Assembly: GCA_021464245.1 (NCBI GenBank)
Contig: JADCRB010000110.1
Span: 1,054,001-1,118,000 of the forward strand
From: Carallia brachiata
Lineage: Eukaryota; Streptophyta; Magnoliopsida; Malpighiales; Rhizophoraceae
DNA length: 64,000 nt
Direction: 5' to 3'
Part shown: positions 46,742 to 64,000 of the stretch, one piece after another
Numbering within the stretch: position 1 is the first letter of the stretch
Layout of the letters: each line of letters begins with the position of its first letter
Notes under the pieces: model-generated
Databases searched by the model: none
Told to the model about the DNA's origin: nothing
Seen by the model: the letters and a program-made list of their open reading frames with translations, nothing else
Made by a program: the position numbers and the translations under genes

Positions 46742-49700
46742 ATGCACAGGCTATCTAGGCGTTCCGTTTCCGCTCTCCTGCGCTCCGGCGGCTCACGTCA
46801 CCGGAGTGCCGCCGCCGCCGCCTCTGCAGCCTCCTCTCGCCTCGCCGATCCGGTACGTTCCCAAGAATCGCCTGCATTTCTCCATCTTTTTTTTTTTTTT
46901 TTTTTTGTGTCGCCATTCTGGTGTTTTACTCGGTTGGATTATTATGGAGACTTCTATAATTTTATGGATTGATCATTGTGGTGTTGACGACATGTCGTTT
47001 TTATTTTGAATTTGGTCCGACAAAGAATCAGTATTGCATTCATGTCCTCTATACACAAAAGAACGCCTTTCATTTTTACGAATTGGGCTTGATTTTCTTT
47101 CTTGAATTGAGGCAATTAAATCAATTTCTTGGCGCTGTATGTGGGCCAGCGTTATTGATATGATTCTTGGAGGTGCATCTCTAATTATTCCAAATTATTA
47201 TTATTATTATCATTATTATTGTTATTATTTTAATTCTGTATATTGGCTTCAACATGAGCAGCAGGTGGATGGTGATTTTAAACTCAGATGGTATACAGCG
47301 TTAGCGGGTGGGAGAACCATACCAAATAAAGCTGGTTCTTTTAACCAATTAAGCTTGAATAACGGCTTGTTTTTGGGTGTACGATATGAGTCAACTGCAG
47401 CAGAATCTGATGCTTCATCTTCTCCTCCTCCTCCTCCAGTGGGTGAAAAGTATGAGTACCAAGCAGAGGTTTGCAGCTGAATTTGAAACTTTTTTTTTTT
47501 TTTTTTTTTGTTGAACTAAAAGGAATAACATGGTTTTTCTATGCTACCGTATTTTTCCTCCCACTTAATTCTGTTAATAATCGGTGACAGGTTAGCCGCC
47601 TCATGGACCTCATTGTTAATAGCTTATACAGCAACAAAGAGGTGTTTCTTCGGGAACTTATCAGGTATGTTGATCATTGTCTTCTTCTGTGTTACCCTAT
47701 GCTCTTGCTAAATGAGGGGTCAAATCAATTCAGCACATTCTCGCAGGCACACACACACACACACGAATAGAGTTTTTTCTATGTTAATGCAATTTGCTTG
47801 GTAGGTGGCCTTTCCGCTTAGGTGGAATAATTAACTAATGGATTTATTTCTGCATTGAATTTTGATCTGTTTAAAACATAAGCAAAACTTTTTTAACTCC
47901 CTACTATTAGGAAAATTCATGTCTCTTAACTTCGTCAATATATTTTTGCAGCAATGCGAGTGATGCCTTGGACAAGCTGAGGTTTCTTAGTGTCACTGAG
48001 CCCGAGCTTCTGAAGGATGCTATCGATTTTGACATCCGTATTCAAACTGATAAAGATAACGGAATCATTACTATCATGTAGGCGATGACAACGTTACCTC
48101 CACAAATTGTTTGTAATTTCCCTTCCATTGACACAGTCTAATATCCTGTGCTCTCTTGCAGTGATAGTGGCATTGGTATGACCCGACAAGAACTTATTGA
48201 CTGTCTTGGGACTATTGCACAAAGTGGAACTGCAAAGTTTTTGAAGGCTGTGAAGGTCTAACATTGCTTTAAGGGAGTTTTTTTTAAATTATTTTCAAAT
48301 TATTTTGATGGGCTCAAGGGAAATTATTGACAGGATAGCAAAGATGCTGGTGGTGACAACAATCTAATTGGTCAATTTGGTGTGGGATTTTATTCGGCCT
48401 TTCTTGTTTCTGATAGGGTATGGTCTTAACATTAGATTCATTAAGCTTTTGTGTTCATTATCCTATCTTCTTGAAACTGGATTGTATTGGCTTACTTTTC
48501 TTGTTACCGTTAGGTTCTTGTCTCCACAAAAAGTCCAAAATCTGACAAACAATATATATGGGAAGGAGAGGCCAATGCTAGCTCCTACACTGTACGTGAG
48601 GAGACAGATCCAGAGAAGCTTATACCAAGAGGAACCCGGCTTACATTGTATCTTAAGGTTTATTTTCTTTTTTCGATTATTAAATTGTCTTTTTTTTTTG
48701 AAAAAATATTTTTGTTTAAAAAATTAAAAAGTTTCCCATGCTTTCTTTTTTTTTTTTTGGTCTTCTGCCAATTTTCAGAGAGATGATAAAGGTTTTGCAC
48801 ATCCAGAGCGGATTGAGAAGCTTGTGAAAAACTATTCACAGTTTGTTTCATTTCCAATCTATACCTGGCAGGAGAAAGGATTTACTAAAGAGGTACAGTT
48901 TCTGTAAATTCCATTTTGGAGCATGTTTTCCTTGAGACAGCTGACAGCTTTGTATTCATGGTTGAATCAATTATTTGATTCTTCGGTTTTCCAACATCTT
49001 GTGTTCTCACAATCTTGGCTTATGTTAATGCATTATATCTCTTGCCTTATTCTAGGTTGAGGTTGATGAGGATCCAGCGGAAGCCAAACAAGATGAACAA
49101 GATGGTACCACTGAGGTATCAAAACTTCTCCTTCATGGCACCTTTTATTAATGGAATAGATTCTCTGTGCTTTATGTTTTATGCTTCTGTTTTCACAGAA
49201 AAAGAAGAAAACAAAAAAGGTTGTCGAGAAGTACTGGGACTGGGAACTGATTAATGAGACACAGCCAATGTGGGTGAGTGAAAATTTTTGCAGATTTTTT
49301 AAGGAAATGGCTAACACAGTCGCTTCACGGAAGGTTCTAACATATCTCCTTATTTGTGCAGCTTCGCAACCCAAAGGAAGTTACAACTGAGGACTACAAT
49401 GAGTTCTACAAGAAGACCTTTAATGAATACTTAGATCCGCTAGCATCTTCACACTTCACGACAGAGGTAATAATAACTGATTTTCATGGGTTGTGGGTGT
49501 TCGCTTTCAGAAAACAGATTTCAGATAGACGAGTTTCTATGAGAGATAGGGGTCTTGTGAATGTGCGGTATTCCTCTGTATATTTTAGCTGACAAAGGCG
49601 AGTGCTGCAGGGGGAGGTGGAGTTCAGGTCTATCCTTTATGTACCATCCATTGCTCCAACTGGAAAGGATGACATAGTCAACCCCAAAACAAAAAATATT

Positions 49701-52195
49701 AGGCTCTATGTTAAACGGGTCTTCATTTCAGATGATTTTGATGGAGAATTGGTAAGAAAAAGGGGTCGTCCGATTGCTTATTGTCTCTCAGAAGAGATTA
49801 TCCTTGTGGTGTTACTGGTACTCATTCTGTTTGTTCTTCGTTGATCAGTTTCCACGATACCTAAGTTTTGTGAAAGGTGTTGTGGACTCAAATGACCTTC
49901 CTCTCAATGTATCACGAGAGATTCTTCAAGAAAGCAGGATTGTATGTACATCGTAATTTTTCACTATTTAAGAGTTTGTATTATATATTTTTGTCATGGC
50001 TGAACATGTCTCTCTAACTTCTATTCTTGTGCTGTCCGCAAAGGTACGGATCATGAGGAAACGTTTGGTTCGAAAGGCCTTTGACATGATTTTGGGAATA
50101 TCCATGAGTGAGAACAGAGAAGTATGTGTTGCTTTTTTCGGTGTCTTCTTTTGTTGATAATTTGCTTCTGCCTTTTCTTACACACACACACACACACACA
50201 CACACCCACACACACACACAAATGCATGCATGCACACTAGTGGCTTCCTCATACAGATCTGTCTGGTTGGCTCTGTGTGTGGATCAGCCAGGCTAGTTGG
50301 GTCAAGTGACCCCTCTGCTTTGTTATAAACTTCCTAGTGCATTAATCAAAAGATTGTTATCTAGACGCGTGAATCTGAGGGGATAGTATTCTCTCTCTTC
50401 CCTTAATTTTTCCTCCATTTGCTGTTTCAGGATTATGAAAAGTTCTGGGAGAACTTTGGCAAATACTTGAAATTGGGTTGCATTGAGGATCGTGAAAACC
50501 ACAAGCGAATTGCGCCATTACTGCGGTTCTTCTCTTCCCAAAGTGAGGAAGAGATGATCAGCTTGGATGAGTATGTGGAGAACATGAAACCTGAACAGAA
50601 GGATATATATTACATTGCAGCTGACAGTGTGGCAAGTGCTAGAAATACACCCTTCTTAGAGAGACTTCTTGAGAAAGATCTTGAAGTATGTGCTTGTCCC
50701 TATGAAAGAGGAATTTTTCTGTGACTGTATTGAGCTATGCATTAATTTGTGGTGGATTTTCTTGTGCCATTGTCTCTGTAGGTTCTGTTCCTAGTTGATC
50801 CTATTGATGAGGTTGCTGTGCAGAATCTGAAAGCATACAAAGAGAAAAATTTTGTTGACATCAGCAAGGAAGACTTGGATCTGGGTTAGTTTATCCAGAC
50901 TATGTTGATTTCTTGATTTAATTTATTAGGGGATCTGTAGTCGTACTACACTCTGTCCTCATCTGTTGGGTATTAATAAGAATCACTCAACTTTTGGACT
51001 GAACCTTGCTGTCAAAAGCAGTAAAAAATTTTCCTTTCTAGCTTGCTTACTTACCTTAGTCGTTTAGTTGTAGAATTATGGAGAAACACTGTTTAAATAT
51101 TTCATTTAAGTTGGTACTTCTACATCTTGCTGACGATGTAATGATAATGAGGAGCGAGATAAACTCGTGTGGAATGTAGGGGAGAATTTTCATTACACCC
51201 GGAGGTCATCATCTCCACTTAAGATTGTATGACTTAAATAACATGATTTCTGCAGGTGAGAAGAATGAGGAAAAAGATAAGGCATTGAAGCAAGAGTTTG
51301 GCCAAACTTGCGACTGGATTAAGAAGCGTTTGGGTGATAAAGTAGCCAGCGTACAAATCTCAAATCGCCTTAGTTCATCACCATGTGTTCTTGTATCTGG
51401 TAAATTTGGTTGGTCTGCCAACATGGAGAGGTAATTGCTCTTGTTGTTGATGTGGTTGGTTTGACTATATCTACATGTGTTTGCATAACATGCATTGGCA
51501 TAAAACTGATTTTATTACAGGTTAATGAAGTCACAAACAGTTGGTGATACGTCTAGCCTGGAGTTCATGAGAGGCAGAAGAGTGTTTGAGATCAATCCCG
51601 AGCATGCAATAATTAAGGACTTGAATGTATGGTGGACATGTCTGCGTTGTATTTTATTCTCCCAACTCCCCTCTTTTGTGTGCAGCGCCATCCATTCCCT
51701 ATATCTGATTTCCAAGCAATGCTTCCTGTTAAATCTCCTATTTTTCCTGCAGGCTGCATTCATGAGCAACCCAGAAGATGAAGATGCTTTGAGGGCTATA
51801 GATCTACTCTATGATGCAGCATTGGTCTCCAGTGGGTTCACTGTAAGTATATCCCGTATTTCTCGTAGTAATTGGAATATGAGACTATTTCTTACTGCTG
51901 AATTAATAGCCCTATAGACTCCTGAAGATGGCCTTGTTACATTTATAAGAAGGATTTACCACTGCATTATTTTGTTGACGAAGTTTTGTTATGATTCGTG
52001 CAGCCTGAGAATCCTGCACAGCTTGGTGGGAAGATATACGAGATGATGGGCATAGCTCTTTCAGGGAAATGGTCAAGTCCTGTCGGGGTTCAACCTCCCA
52101 TGGGGGTCCAACATTCCGTATCTGCTGAGTCTCGCGTTCCAAAAACATTAGAAGCCGAGGTGGTTGAGCCAGTTGAAGCGGGTAGTCAGAAGTGA
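46742..52195 (+). CDS. HSP90-6: Mitochondrial-type HSP90 chaperone (HSP90.6/Hsp89.1, TRAP1-like)
   Basis: This is an ATP-dependent chaperone of the organellar HSP90 branch. Twenty exons join in phase without a single frame break: 46742-46852, 47265-47468, 47591-47664, 47952-48077, 48162-48255, 48334-48417, 48514-48657, 48779-48892, 49056-49115, 49199-49273, 49362-49466, 49611-49751, 49849-49941, 50044-50121, 50431-50685, 50782-50884, 51256-51430, 51521-51626, 51753-51842 and 52004-52195. The N-terminus is Arg/Ser/Ala-rich ([17 protein letters not shown]), a mitochondrial-type presequence. The GHKL ATPase motifs are complete: [29 protein letters not shown] and [13 protein letters not shown]. 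The C-terminus ends EAGSQK and lacks the cytosolic MEEVD and the ER KDEL signals. Exon 2 could begin three bases earlier (tandem CAG acceptor). Confidence 0.95.
50180..50220. repeat. (CA)n microsatellite in HSP90 intron 14
   Basis: About 20 CA units with one ccc interruption, shortly after the gtatgt donor of intron 14. Confidence 0.9.
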
Positions 52196-53014
52196 AGAGT
52201 TTCAAGAATAAATTTTGATTTCTCCACATCCATGCTTCCATATCCGTATGCATATATTCTCCAGGATAGATTATTAGTTCAGTTGTTAAATTCCAGATGT
52301 ACTTGACTGTGAAATTGAGTTGAAAGTGTGGTTGCTGAGTCCGTATGCCATTGCGTGCATTTTAGCCTATTTCATGAGTTATCTTCAGCGATCATGCTAT
52401 GAATAAATATATATATTTTTCCATGATTTCTTACGTTTTAATATATATAATATATATATAATATATAAACAAAAAAAAAATGACGACCATGCTGAAAAAA
52501 AAAAAACAAAAGATTATAACTTTTGAATCTGAGCTCAAAATTAATTTTCACTTAGTTAACTCGCTTCTCAAAAGCCTAAAATTCCTCTTGAAGATTTAGC
52601 AGTTGTCCTCGTTACATAACAGACAGCTTCAATGTGTACTTCTCAGAAGCTTTGATGACCGAGTCCATGGATGACGAGTAATGTTAACTGTTTGTATGAA
52701 TGACGTGGTTGACATGGGTGTACCATAGATCTGGATTAGTTGTGTTCGTAGATTGCGTGTCTACGTAATCATCCAAAAAAGCAAAAACAAATCAACTGTT
52801 CTATTCCATAAATAATTTCTGCAAAGATACATTATCCTCCTTCGCATGATGGTAGGAATACAGCTCAGAAGTCTTTGTTGGCAAAGAATCAGTGTACCAA
52901 AAAAGAAGAGTGAAATCTAAACAAGTGCAAATCAACTAATGAATTAGAACTCATCTTTTGATCTTTTATACAATACCTTTACAGGAACATAAACCGTGAA
53001 GCACATTTTGAGGA
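52196..53014. other. Convergent 3' spacer between HSP90 and the NAT9-like gene
   Basis: This should hold both 3' untranslated regions. A possible HSP90 poly-A signal, aataaa, lies at about 52401. An AT repeat at about 52440-52465 and A-runs follow. There is no coding signal. Confidence 0.5.
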
Positions 53015-57919
<4,905 letters not shown>

Positions 57920-60900
57920 ATGGACACGAATCCTGGACCAATTGATGGATCTGTGCTCTATGATCAAGACAAGCATGTCTCCGCTGCTGTCTGGGATGGG
58001 CAGGTGCTCTTGCAACCACTCCCTTTATCTATTTGTTTATACATATATGGTGCATTCTATGCCTGCACGGGACAAAGCAGTTTTGGTGGATTTATTTATG
58101 TGAATGCTGGTAACGGCACACGGGATATATGCATTAGGTGCATACGTCTTTTGCTGTGGAGTTACGTCTTCCTCCCTGGAAAGATACATGATGGAAGTCC
58201 GTATTTATGAGTAGAAGTGTTAACTAGTTTAATAATTTTAAACACCTTAATTCTTTGTGTGGTAAGAATATATGTGAATGTTGGTTACAGGAACGTGGTG
58301 CACTGAGATGTCATGAGCATACGTCAAAGCTGGGGGAATGGAAGCTAACGGCTCAACAAATAGAGCTCGTGGAGAAAGCTGGATTTGGTTACTTGAGAAA
58401 GATTCCTGCTATTAGTTTAGATAATCCTCTCATCTCGGCATTAGTTGAGAGGTGGAGGAGGGAAACAAATACCTTTCATCTCACCGTTGGTGAAATGACA
58501 GTCACACTTCAGGATGTTGCGTTATTGCTTGGACTTGCAATTGATGGAAAGCCTGTCGTTGGACTCACATATACAACTTGCCGCTCAGTTTGCGAAAGGC
58601 TTTTGGGTAAGGCACCAGATTCCAATTACGCAAGTGGTGGGATGGTAAAGCTAAGTTGGTTGAAGGAGTTCTTTTCTATATGTGCTGAGGATGCACCAAT
58701 TGAGGAGGTCGAGCGTTGCACACGTGCTTATCTTCTTTACCTTGTGGGAAGCACAATATTTTCCACAACTACGGGGAACAAGGTTCCAGTGATGTACCTT
58801 CCTTTGTTTGAAAACTTTGAAGAAGCTGGTAAGTATGCCTGGGGGCAGCAGCATTGGCATTCTTGTATAGAGCACTGGGCAATGCATGTGTTAAATCCCA
58901 AAGTACTGTTTGTGGCTGTTTGACACTGCTACAGGTTAGTTATAATTTTGGGGATGGTCTATTTTGCATCTGATATTGTATATGATAAGCCTAAATTAGG
59001 TTATTGCGTTTAATATTTTATTTGCCCCTTTGCAGTGTTGGAGCTATTTTCATCTGAATATTGGCCGACCAAAGCTCAACCGAGATCCCATCCATGATCA
59101 TTTTCCTTTTGTACTCAGGTGGAAGGGTAAACAGAGTGGGCCAACAGCCAATCGTGATGTAGTTTTTTATCGTAAAGCATTAGACTCGTTGAAACCAAGT
59201 GATGTAAGTGTAGTTCTTCTTGTTCTTTCTTTGATGCACTTTATAGTCTTGGAAATGAAAGTACGCTTGGCATTTTGTTAAAATGTAGGTGGATTGGCTT
59301 CCATACAAATACATGGACAGTACGGTAATACCCGAAGATATCAAAAGTACTTTGATTCTAGGGCGATCGAAGACAATGCTCATTTGCTTTGACAAGGCAG
59401 AGAGGCATCTCCCTGATCGCTGCCTGAGGCAGTATGGCATGTCGCAACCAATTCCAGAAGATGTGGCACCGTGGGTGAGAAAGAGTCGAGGAGTTGATGG
59501 TGGGGTGGATTTGTCTGGGAAAATGGAGGCAGAGCTTAATGAATGGATGGACCGTCAACACCACATTGTGGATGTTGATGATGGTGCAGATGAAAGTGAA
59601 TATGTGGAATGGTACTTGAAAATTACTCGTAAACTTGTAGGAAGGCCCATATCTCTTTCATCTGAGTTCCAGAGAACGGTGGGGCAATGCCTCAAGCTTT
59701 AATTCAAATTTTGATTCACTTTCTTTGGCTTTTGCTGTGATGCATTCCTTAATGGTTTATTCTTGTCTGTTTGCAGATTTCTGGTTTAAAGGAAATTGCT
59801 TATCTGGCAGATGTGTTCTCAACAAAAGGACTGGATGGACAACAGTTTGAGTCCATTTCAAGGATCAGGTTTATTGCACAAGACTGTTTGAGGGACCAGA
59901 GTGGAAGCCCTGTCCCTGCCACACCATCGCCCACCACACCAGTTGAAATTGGGAAAAGGACAAGGGGAAGGAGAGAGTAAGAAGAAAGGGTAGTGGGAAA
60001 CGCAGGAGAAAAACTGATCAAATGGAATGTCTAGAATCTAGAGAGGATGATCCACCACAGTTTTATAACGCAGTTATCAATGTTGATCAATTACAATTAT
60101 GTCAGACAGATGGAGGGATTGATCGGCTACAGTTGTGTGAGCTACATGATAAGGTTGATTCTCAAATACAGTCTGATGCAGCTGCTGAGGGTGATATTGA
60201 CCTAGATGATGTGGTTAACAAGGACAACGATGAACAGCTTATAGGTTCAAGCAATGACATGGAAGATTTTCGGCTTTCTGAAGAGCCTGAGGAGGCTAGT
60301 GGGTTTCAGCATAATGAAACTAGTGACGTCAAGGTTTCATTAGTTTGTGGTGCAACTAAAGGAGTTGATGGATCTCAGCAGCCTGATTCAATTTGTGAGG
60401 TGAACGATTCACAACTTTCTAGGGTAACACCTACTGAGGTTCATGATTCTGAGCCTCTTGATGCAAAGGACAAGGTCAATGATTCTCAACTTGATCAAGA
60501 AATGGTTGAGGAGCTTCATGACCAACAGCTTCATGGTACGACTAATGGGTTGAATCATACTCTGATTTCTGATGAAGCTGAAGAAGGAAATGACTTACAT
60601 ATCGCTGACACAACTAAAGAAGTGAATAAGTCACTTCTCCCTGAGGCAATTATGGAGGCTAATGAATTAGTGCTCCGCAATTCAAATGAAGAGTTGAACA
60701 ACTCTCAGTTTCTCGTTGAAACTAAGGAGGCAAATGGCACACGACTTCCTGATGTGAAGGAGGAGGCAAATGGCTCACAGCTTGCTGATGCCGGTAAAGA
60801 GGCAAATGACTTGCAGCTTGCTGATGCCGATAAAGAGGCAAATGACTTGCAGCTTGCTGATGCCAGCAAAGAGGCAAATGACTCACAGCTTGTTGACCCA

Positions 60901-61110
60901 CGGCTTGCTGATGCCAGTAAAGAGACAAATGACTTGCAGCTTTCTGATGCAAAAGAAGAGGCAAATAACTTGCAGCTGTGCGATGCAACAAAAGAGGTGA
61001 AAGACACAATCCTCAATGCAAGTAAAGAGGTTAATGATTCACAGCTTCCTGATGATAATAAAGATGCAAATGAATCACAGCTTCTTGATGCAACTACCCA
61101 GGTGGATTGA
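57920..61110 (+). CDS. Plant mobile domain (MAIN-like) protein with acidic repeat tail; two frame breaks
   Basis: This is a plant mobile domain (PMD) protein of the MAIN/MAIN-LIKE type, often labelled 'phosphatase 7 long form homolog'. In Arabidopsis these nuclear proteins affect genome stability, meristem maintenance and transposon silencing. Five coding exons are read: 57920-58003, 58291-58934, 59036-59203, 59289-59678 and 59777-61110, about 873 residues. The PMD spans roughly residues 20-450, with RGALRCHEH, WKLTAQQIELVEKAGFGYL, ERWRRETNTFH, RAYLLYLVGSTIF and a final ILGRSKTMLICF block. The frame breaks at a G-run (58841-58845, one G short) and within the purine runs at about 59951-59975 (one base short). 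Beyond the second break come a basic, NLS-like stretch (RRKGSGKRRRKTDQ) and a 350-residue acidic tail of 12-residue repeats. No phosphatase domain is present. Confidence 0.85.
60390..61100 (+). repeat. 36-bp coding minisatellite in the PMD protein tail
   Basis: The clearest units start at 60793, 60829 and 60865, exactly 36 bases apart, and encode (G/D/S)KEANDLQLADA. Weaker copies extend in both directions (EVNDSQL, KVNDSQL, EELHDQQL, KEVNDSQLPDD, KDANESQLLDA), about 20 in total. The reading frame is kept throughout despite some 13-residue and shortened units, which suggests selection to keep the tail open. Confidence 0.85.
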
Positions 61111-62078
61111 AAGCTCTCATGTATTATTGATAGAAGTTATCCACTTGCAGAGAAAGCAGCAACAGAGGATGTTCCTGGAGCTTCACTTGCAGCTGCTGAG
61201 GACATTTAAAAGCATGGTGATAAAAGCATTGTAGCATAAAATGATGACACTATTATGTTAATTTTTTTGTAGGTACTCTCGTTGTTCTGTGCTTTACTGA
61301 AAGGTGAGTGTCACATATATGGTTGATTGGGCTGTGATTACACTCTGCTGATACACTTAATATATGTCCGCAGACGCTCATTTATCTTAGTCGTTTAGCA
61401 ATTCATTGATACGCTCTCTGCTTATCCCTCGAGCACATCCAATTTCCTTTTAATTAATATTGTTTTCTTTTTTATGCATGTCAAAACTTTTTTGTATAGA
61501 ATTTTTAAATTCCTTTGCTGTAGACTCTGTTCTTCTTGTACTCTAACTTGGCGGTTTCTTACAAGTTGGATACCATCTGCCATTGCAGTTTATATTTCTC
61601 ATAATTAGATTACGAAGCCCCACTAATGTAGGAGCCTTCTCCACTGGGACACTCTATTTTCTATAAGTATATTATAAAGGACGGGCATTCTTCCTACTGC
61701 TTGATTGGATGCTATAGTTTATGTTGTGTGGGCACAGTGCACACCCTCAAGAGGTGTGCAAACTCTTTTAGATAACAATCAGTTTTAACTATCCCTCAAC
61801 AGTATCCCTATCTGCATAAAAGGACCAATATATCTTTACTTTGTTGCAATTGTTTTTATGGATTTGCCACTTTGTTGTAAGGCTGATTCCAGGGATTGAT
61901 TCATCTTGAATTATGTTGGTAGAACTGGCTTATTTTGCGAAAATTTTGAAGTTTTAGGCATTCGGTATTTGCTGGAAATATAGAGTTCATTACTTGTCTT
62001 GTTCTTGTACATCTGATGCCTGTGTTCATTCTGCTACACTGTGGCCAAAAAAATAGGGGCTGAAAAAATAGGAGCACC
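61111..62078. other. Convergent 3' spacer between PMD and NPH3-family genes
   Basis: This contains the PMD 3' untranslated region. Bases near 61240-61300 (ttttttgtag ... aaaggtgagtg) could form a further small exon in that region. There is no coding signal for another gene. Confidence 0.4.
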
Positions 62079-64000
62079 TTAATTTTTCTTTGATTTTCTG
62101 CTGCCAAACAGGGTAATCCGGTGAAAGATTCTCAGTAGCCTGCTAGCATACTTTCTTTGCATTGCAAAATTCACAGAAGCAATGCAACCTGTAACTTGAC
62201 CAACTGGGTTTCTCTTCTTGCTGAGCGATCTGCTCTCCCTGCCATAAGGTTTCATGCTATGTTTCATAGTTGGCAATTTTTCTTGTGTCTTTGATGTATT
62301 CTGCAATCGAAGGCTCCTCTTCAAGGATAAGAGCTCTTGTTCAAGGTTCTGAATTCTAAAACTTGTAGACTCATATTCCTTCCTAGAAAACTCGGTTCTG
62401 TGTGTTTCTAGGTCTTTTTGTAGCAAGAAACTTAATGTTTTACTTTGACTGCCTGGCTCCTCTCCTTCTGTGTATGGACTTTGTGTGAGGGTTTGGCTTC
62501 TGGAATTTGGGCACCTGGAGCTTGAAATGCTTCCAGAGAAGTCTCCATAGTGTGCACATCTAAATGACTCTGAGCATTCTTTGAAAGCTTGGTGCGTATT
62601 CAGCTGTTGAACAAAGAGAGCCTGGACAATCAAACGTAAAGGCATCAACTCATTTTGAACAGCTTCAATGCATACATCCTGGATAGTTTTTGGCAGCTGA
62701 GATACTTGCAGACTGCTCCCCTTTCCTCCTGGGACATATCTAGGTGCGCCTGGGGAAATTCATATTACATTGAGGTAAGTGTGAGCTTAGAAGGCTATAA
62801 AACCCAGGGAAGTCAAAGATGAGAACTGTGCATCAATTTTGAACTGACTGACTTCATTGTTGGACCATAGGGAAGCTTACCTGCAGGAAGTTGTTTAATG
62901 CTCCGTATAGTTGGTCATGGCTCCCTCTGCAATATATTGGTACTGCTTCAATTAGTTCCATGAATCTTTTAGACTCCATTTTTGGATGAGAAGCCATATG
63001 GGAGAGGTAAGTATCCCATAATTCTGCAACAATTATGTTGCTGGCAGAAGGAGTCTGGTTTGCATTGGTGTTAAATGATACATACGTGGAAATAATGCTC
63101 TCCATGGCTGCCAACTCCGAGCTGGAGCAAATTGAGTCTCTGCTGCTGTCTGGGATGAGAAAATCTTCCACATGGGCCAGGTGCAATTGGGATGCAATCC
63201 GATCTTGTAGCATCTCTTTGCTGTCACTTTTCACACCACCTTCAAGCGATTTAGAAAGTAACGCAAAGTAGAATCCAACGGGGATCAGTCTGCTGGCCTT
63301 CTCCCTTGATAGCAGCAAATCAAGGACGCCTTGCAATATCATTGGGACGTTATTATTTGCATGGCCTCCATAATTCTCTTGCCGGAGTTCTTCCAAAACT
63401 GCTCTTCCTTCTTAGAGAGTACCCACTTATTTGCATAGAAAACGATGATGGGGCTCACATACTTTTCTTTCATACCTTGCCTCCTCAAGGATCCTATTAT
63501 CCTTTTGAAGAATCCGAATGGCAGAGCAATGAGATCTTCGATCCAAATATCCTCATTCAATATATGCTTGACTGCTTCACAGCTCCAAGCTTGACCAGCC
63601 AGTGCCTCCAATGTAACTATTGGTTTGTCCCTTCGCCTCTCCGGGTCAAGAATCTCCATGCAAGCCATGAAGGCTAGAGACTCAATGCAGCGACCGACAA
63701 TCAGCAGCTCTCAGACCATGGAAGCAACATTTGGCAATTTTGGAGAACAATCAAAGTGTCGTCCCAACTTTGTAAGACAACCCGGTTTAGATACAGATCA
63801 AAACGCTCGCAAAGATTGCCAGTGCAGTGATCTTCTGTCATCTCAAGAAACTCTGCTGCGCAACGTAAGGCTGCAACATTAAACGGGTCAATCAATGTTG
63901 AAGAGCCATACATGAACAACGCAATCATCTCGAATGTTCTTGGTCCTCCTGGGAAATCTTGTGGCAGTTCAAGCTCAGTTGTTTCGATCAATCTTTTCTT
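62079..64000 (-). CDS. NPH3-family BTB/POZ protein, partial at right edge, three frame breaks
   Basis: Proteins of this family are adaptors of CUL3 ubiquitin ligases or of phototropin/auxin-transport signalling at the plasma membrane. Two exons are visible on the minus strand: 62881 to beyond 64000, and 62079-62749. The window starts inside the BTB domain (LPQDFPGGPRTFEMIALFMYG, CAAEFLEM). The NPH3 domain follows (ILQGVLDLLLSREKASRL, MSQEERGAVCKYLSCQKLS, EAVQNELMPLRLIVQALFVQQL), and then a basic C-terminal tail with a coiled-coil-like LEQELLSLKRSLRLQ. The frame breaks near 63705-63713, somewhere within 63339-63396, and at 62681-62682 (a C-run one base short). The conserved Tyr phosphorylation block of classical NPH3 is not obvious. 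The N-terminus lies outside the window, and the subfamily is not certain. Confidence 0.85.

Noticed and set aside
48368..48727. 119-residue open frame overlapping HSP90 exon 7.
   Set aside because: It reads exon 7 in the wrong frame and continues into introns; the HSP90 frame is conserved.
60705..61016. Long open frames on the other strand and in another frame of the PMD repeat tail.
   Set aside because: They are mirror images of the 36-bp repeat, which is open in several frames because the unit contains few stops.

Overview
The window is nuclear DNA from a flowering plant, almost certainly a eudicot. Genes are split by GT-AG introns, the spacers are AT-rich with long poly-A/T runs and microsatellites, and the proteins are plant families: organellar HSP90, P-class PPR, NPH3/BTB, plant mobile domain and plant-type NUP133. 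The species cannot be named from the sequence alone. There are no bacterial, organellar, viral or CRISPR features.

Layout from left to right. 277-957 (-) is the 5' part of a glyoxylate/succinic semialdehyde reductase gene cut by the window edge. 2410-5426 (+) is the adenine DNA glycosylase MUTYH. 5427-14019 is an AT-rich, gene-poor spacer with degraded transposons. 14020-16841 (+) is a small SAM-domain protein. 18049-24451 (+) is nucleoporin NUP133. 24.5-34.9 kb is repeat-rich and holds SINE-like insertions, a dynamin-related (DRP3-like) pseudogene, a DNA transposon inserted in that pseudogene, and a 5'-truncated LINE. 34900-37660 (+) is a P-class PPR gene. 41398-41750 (+) is a small conserved plant protein of unknown function. 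43.9-45.8 kb carries a hAT-like element and a solo-LTR-like element. 46742-52195 (+) is a mitochondrial-type HSP90 with 20 exons. 53015-55726 (-) is an NAT9-like acetyltransferase. 57920-61110 (+) is a plant mobile domain (MAIN-like) protein with a long acidic repeat tail. 62079 to the right edge (-) is an NPH3-family BTB protein.

The genes do not form a pathway; this is an ordinary stretch of plant chromosome with unrelated housekeeping genes. Two pairs are divergent and may share promoter space: GLYR/MUTYH and NAT9-like/PMD.

The most important reading note concerns frame breaks. Seven of the ten protein genes contain at least one (about 14 in total), and most are one base missing from a short homopolymer. 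Splice sites and conserved residues on both sides are intact. This pattern looks more like uncorrected long-read consensus error than mass pseudogenisation. A few breaks do not fit it (a 4-bp duplication in the PPR gene, a nonsense codon in the NAT9-like gene) and may be real. Exon limits below come from reading splice sites and protein similarity by eye. I see no convincing novel biological system. The least ordinary gene features are the 12-residue repeat tail on the PMD protein and the splice-bypassable stop codon in the NAT9-like gene.
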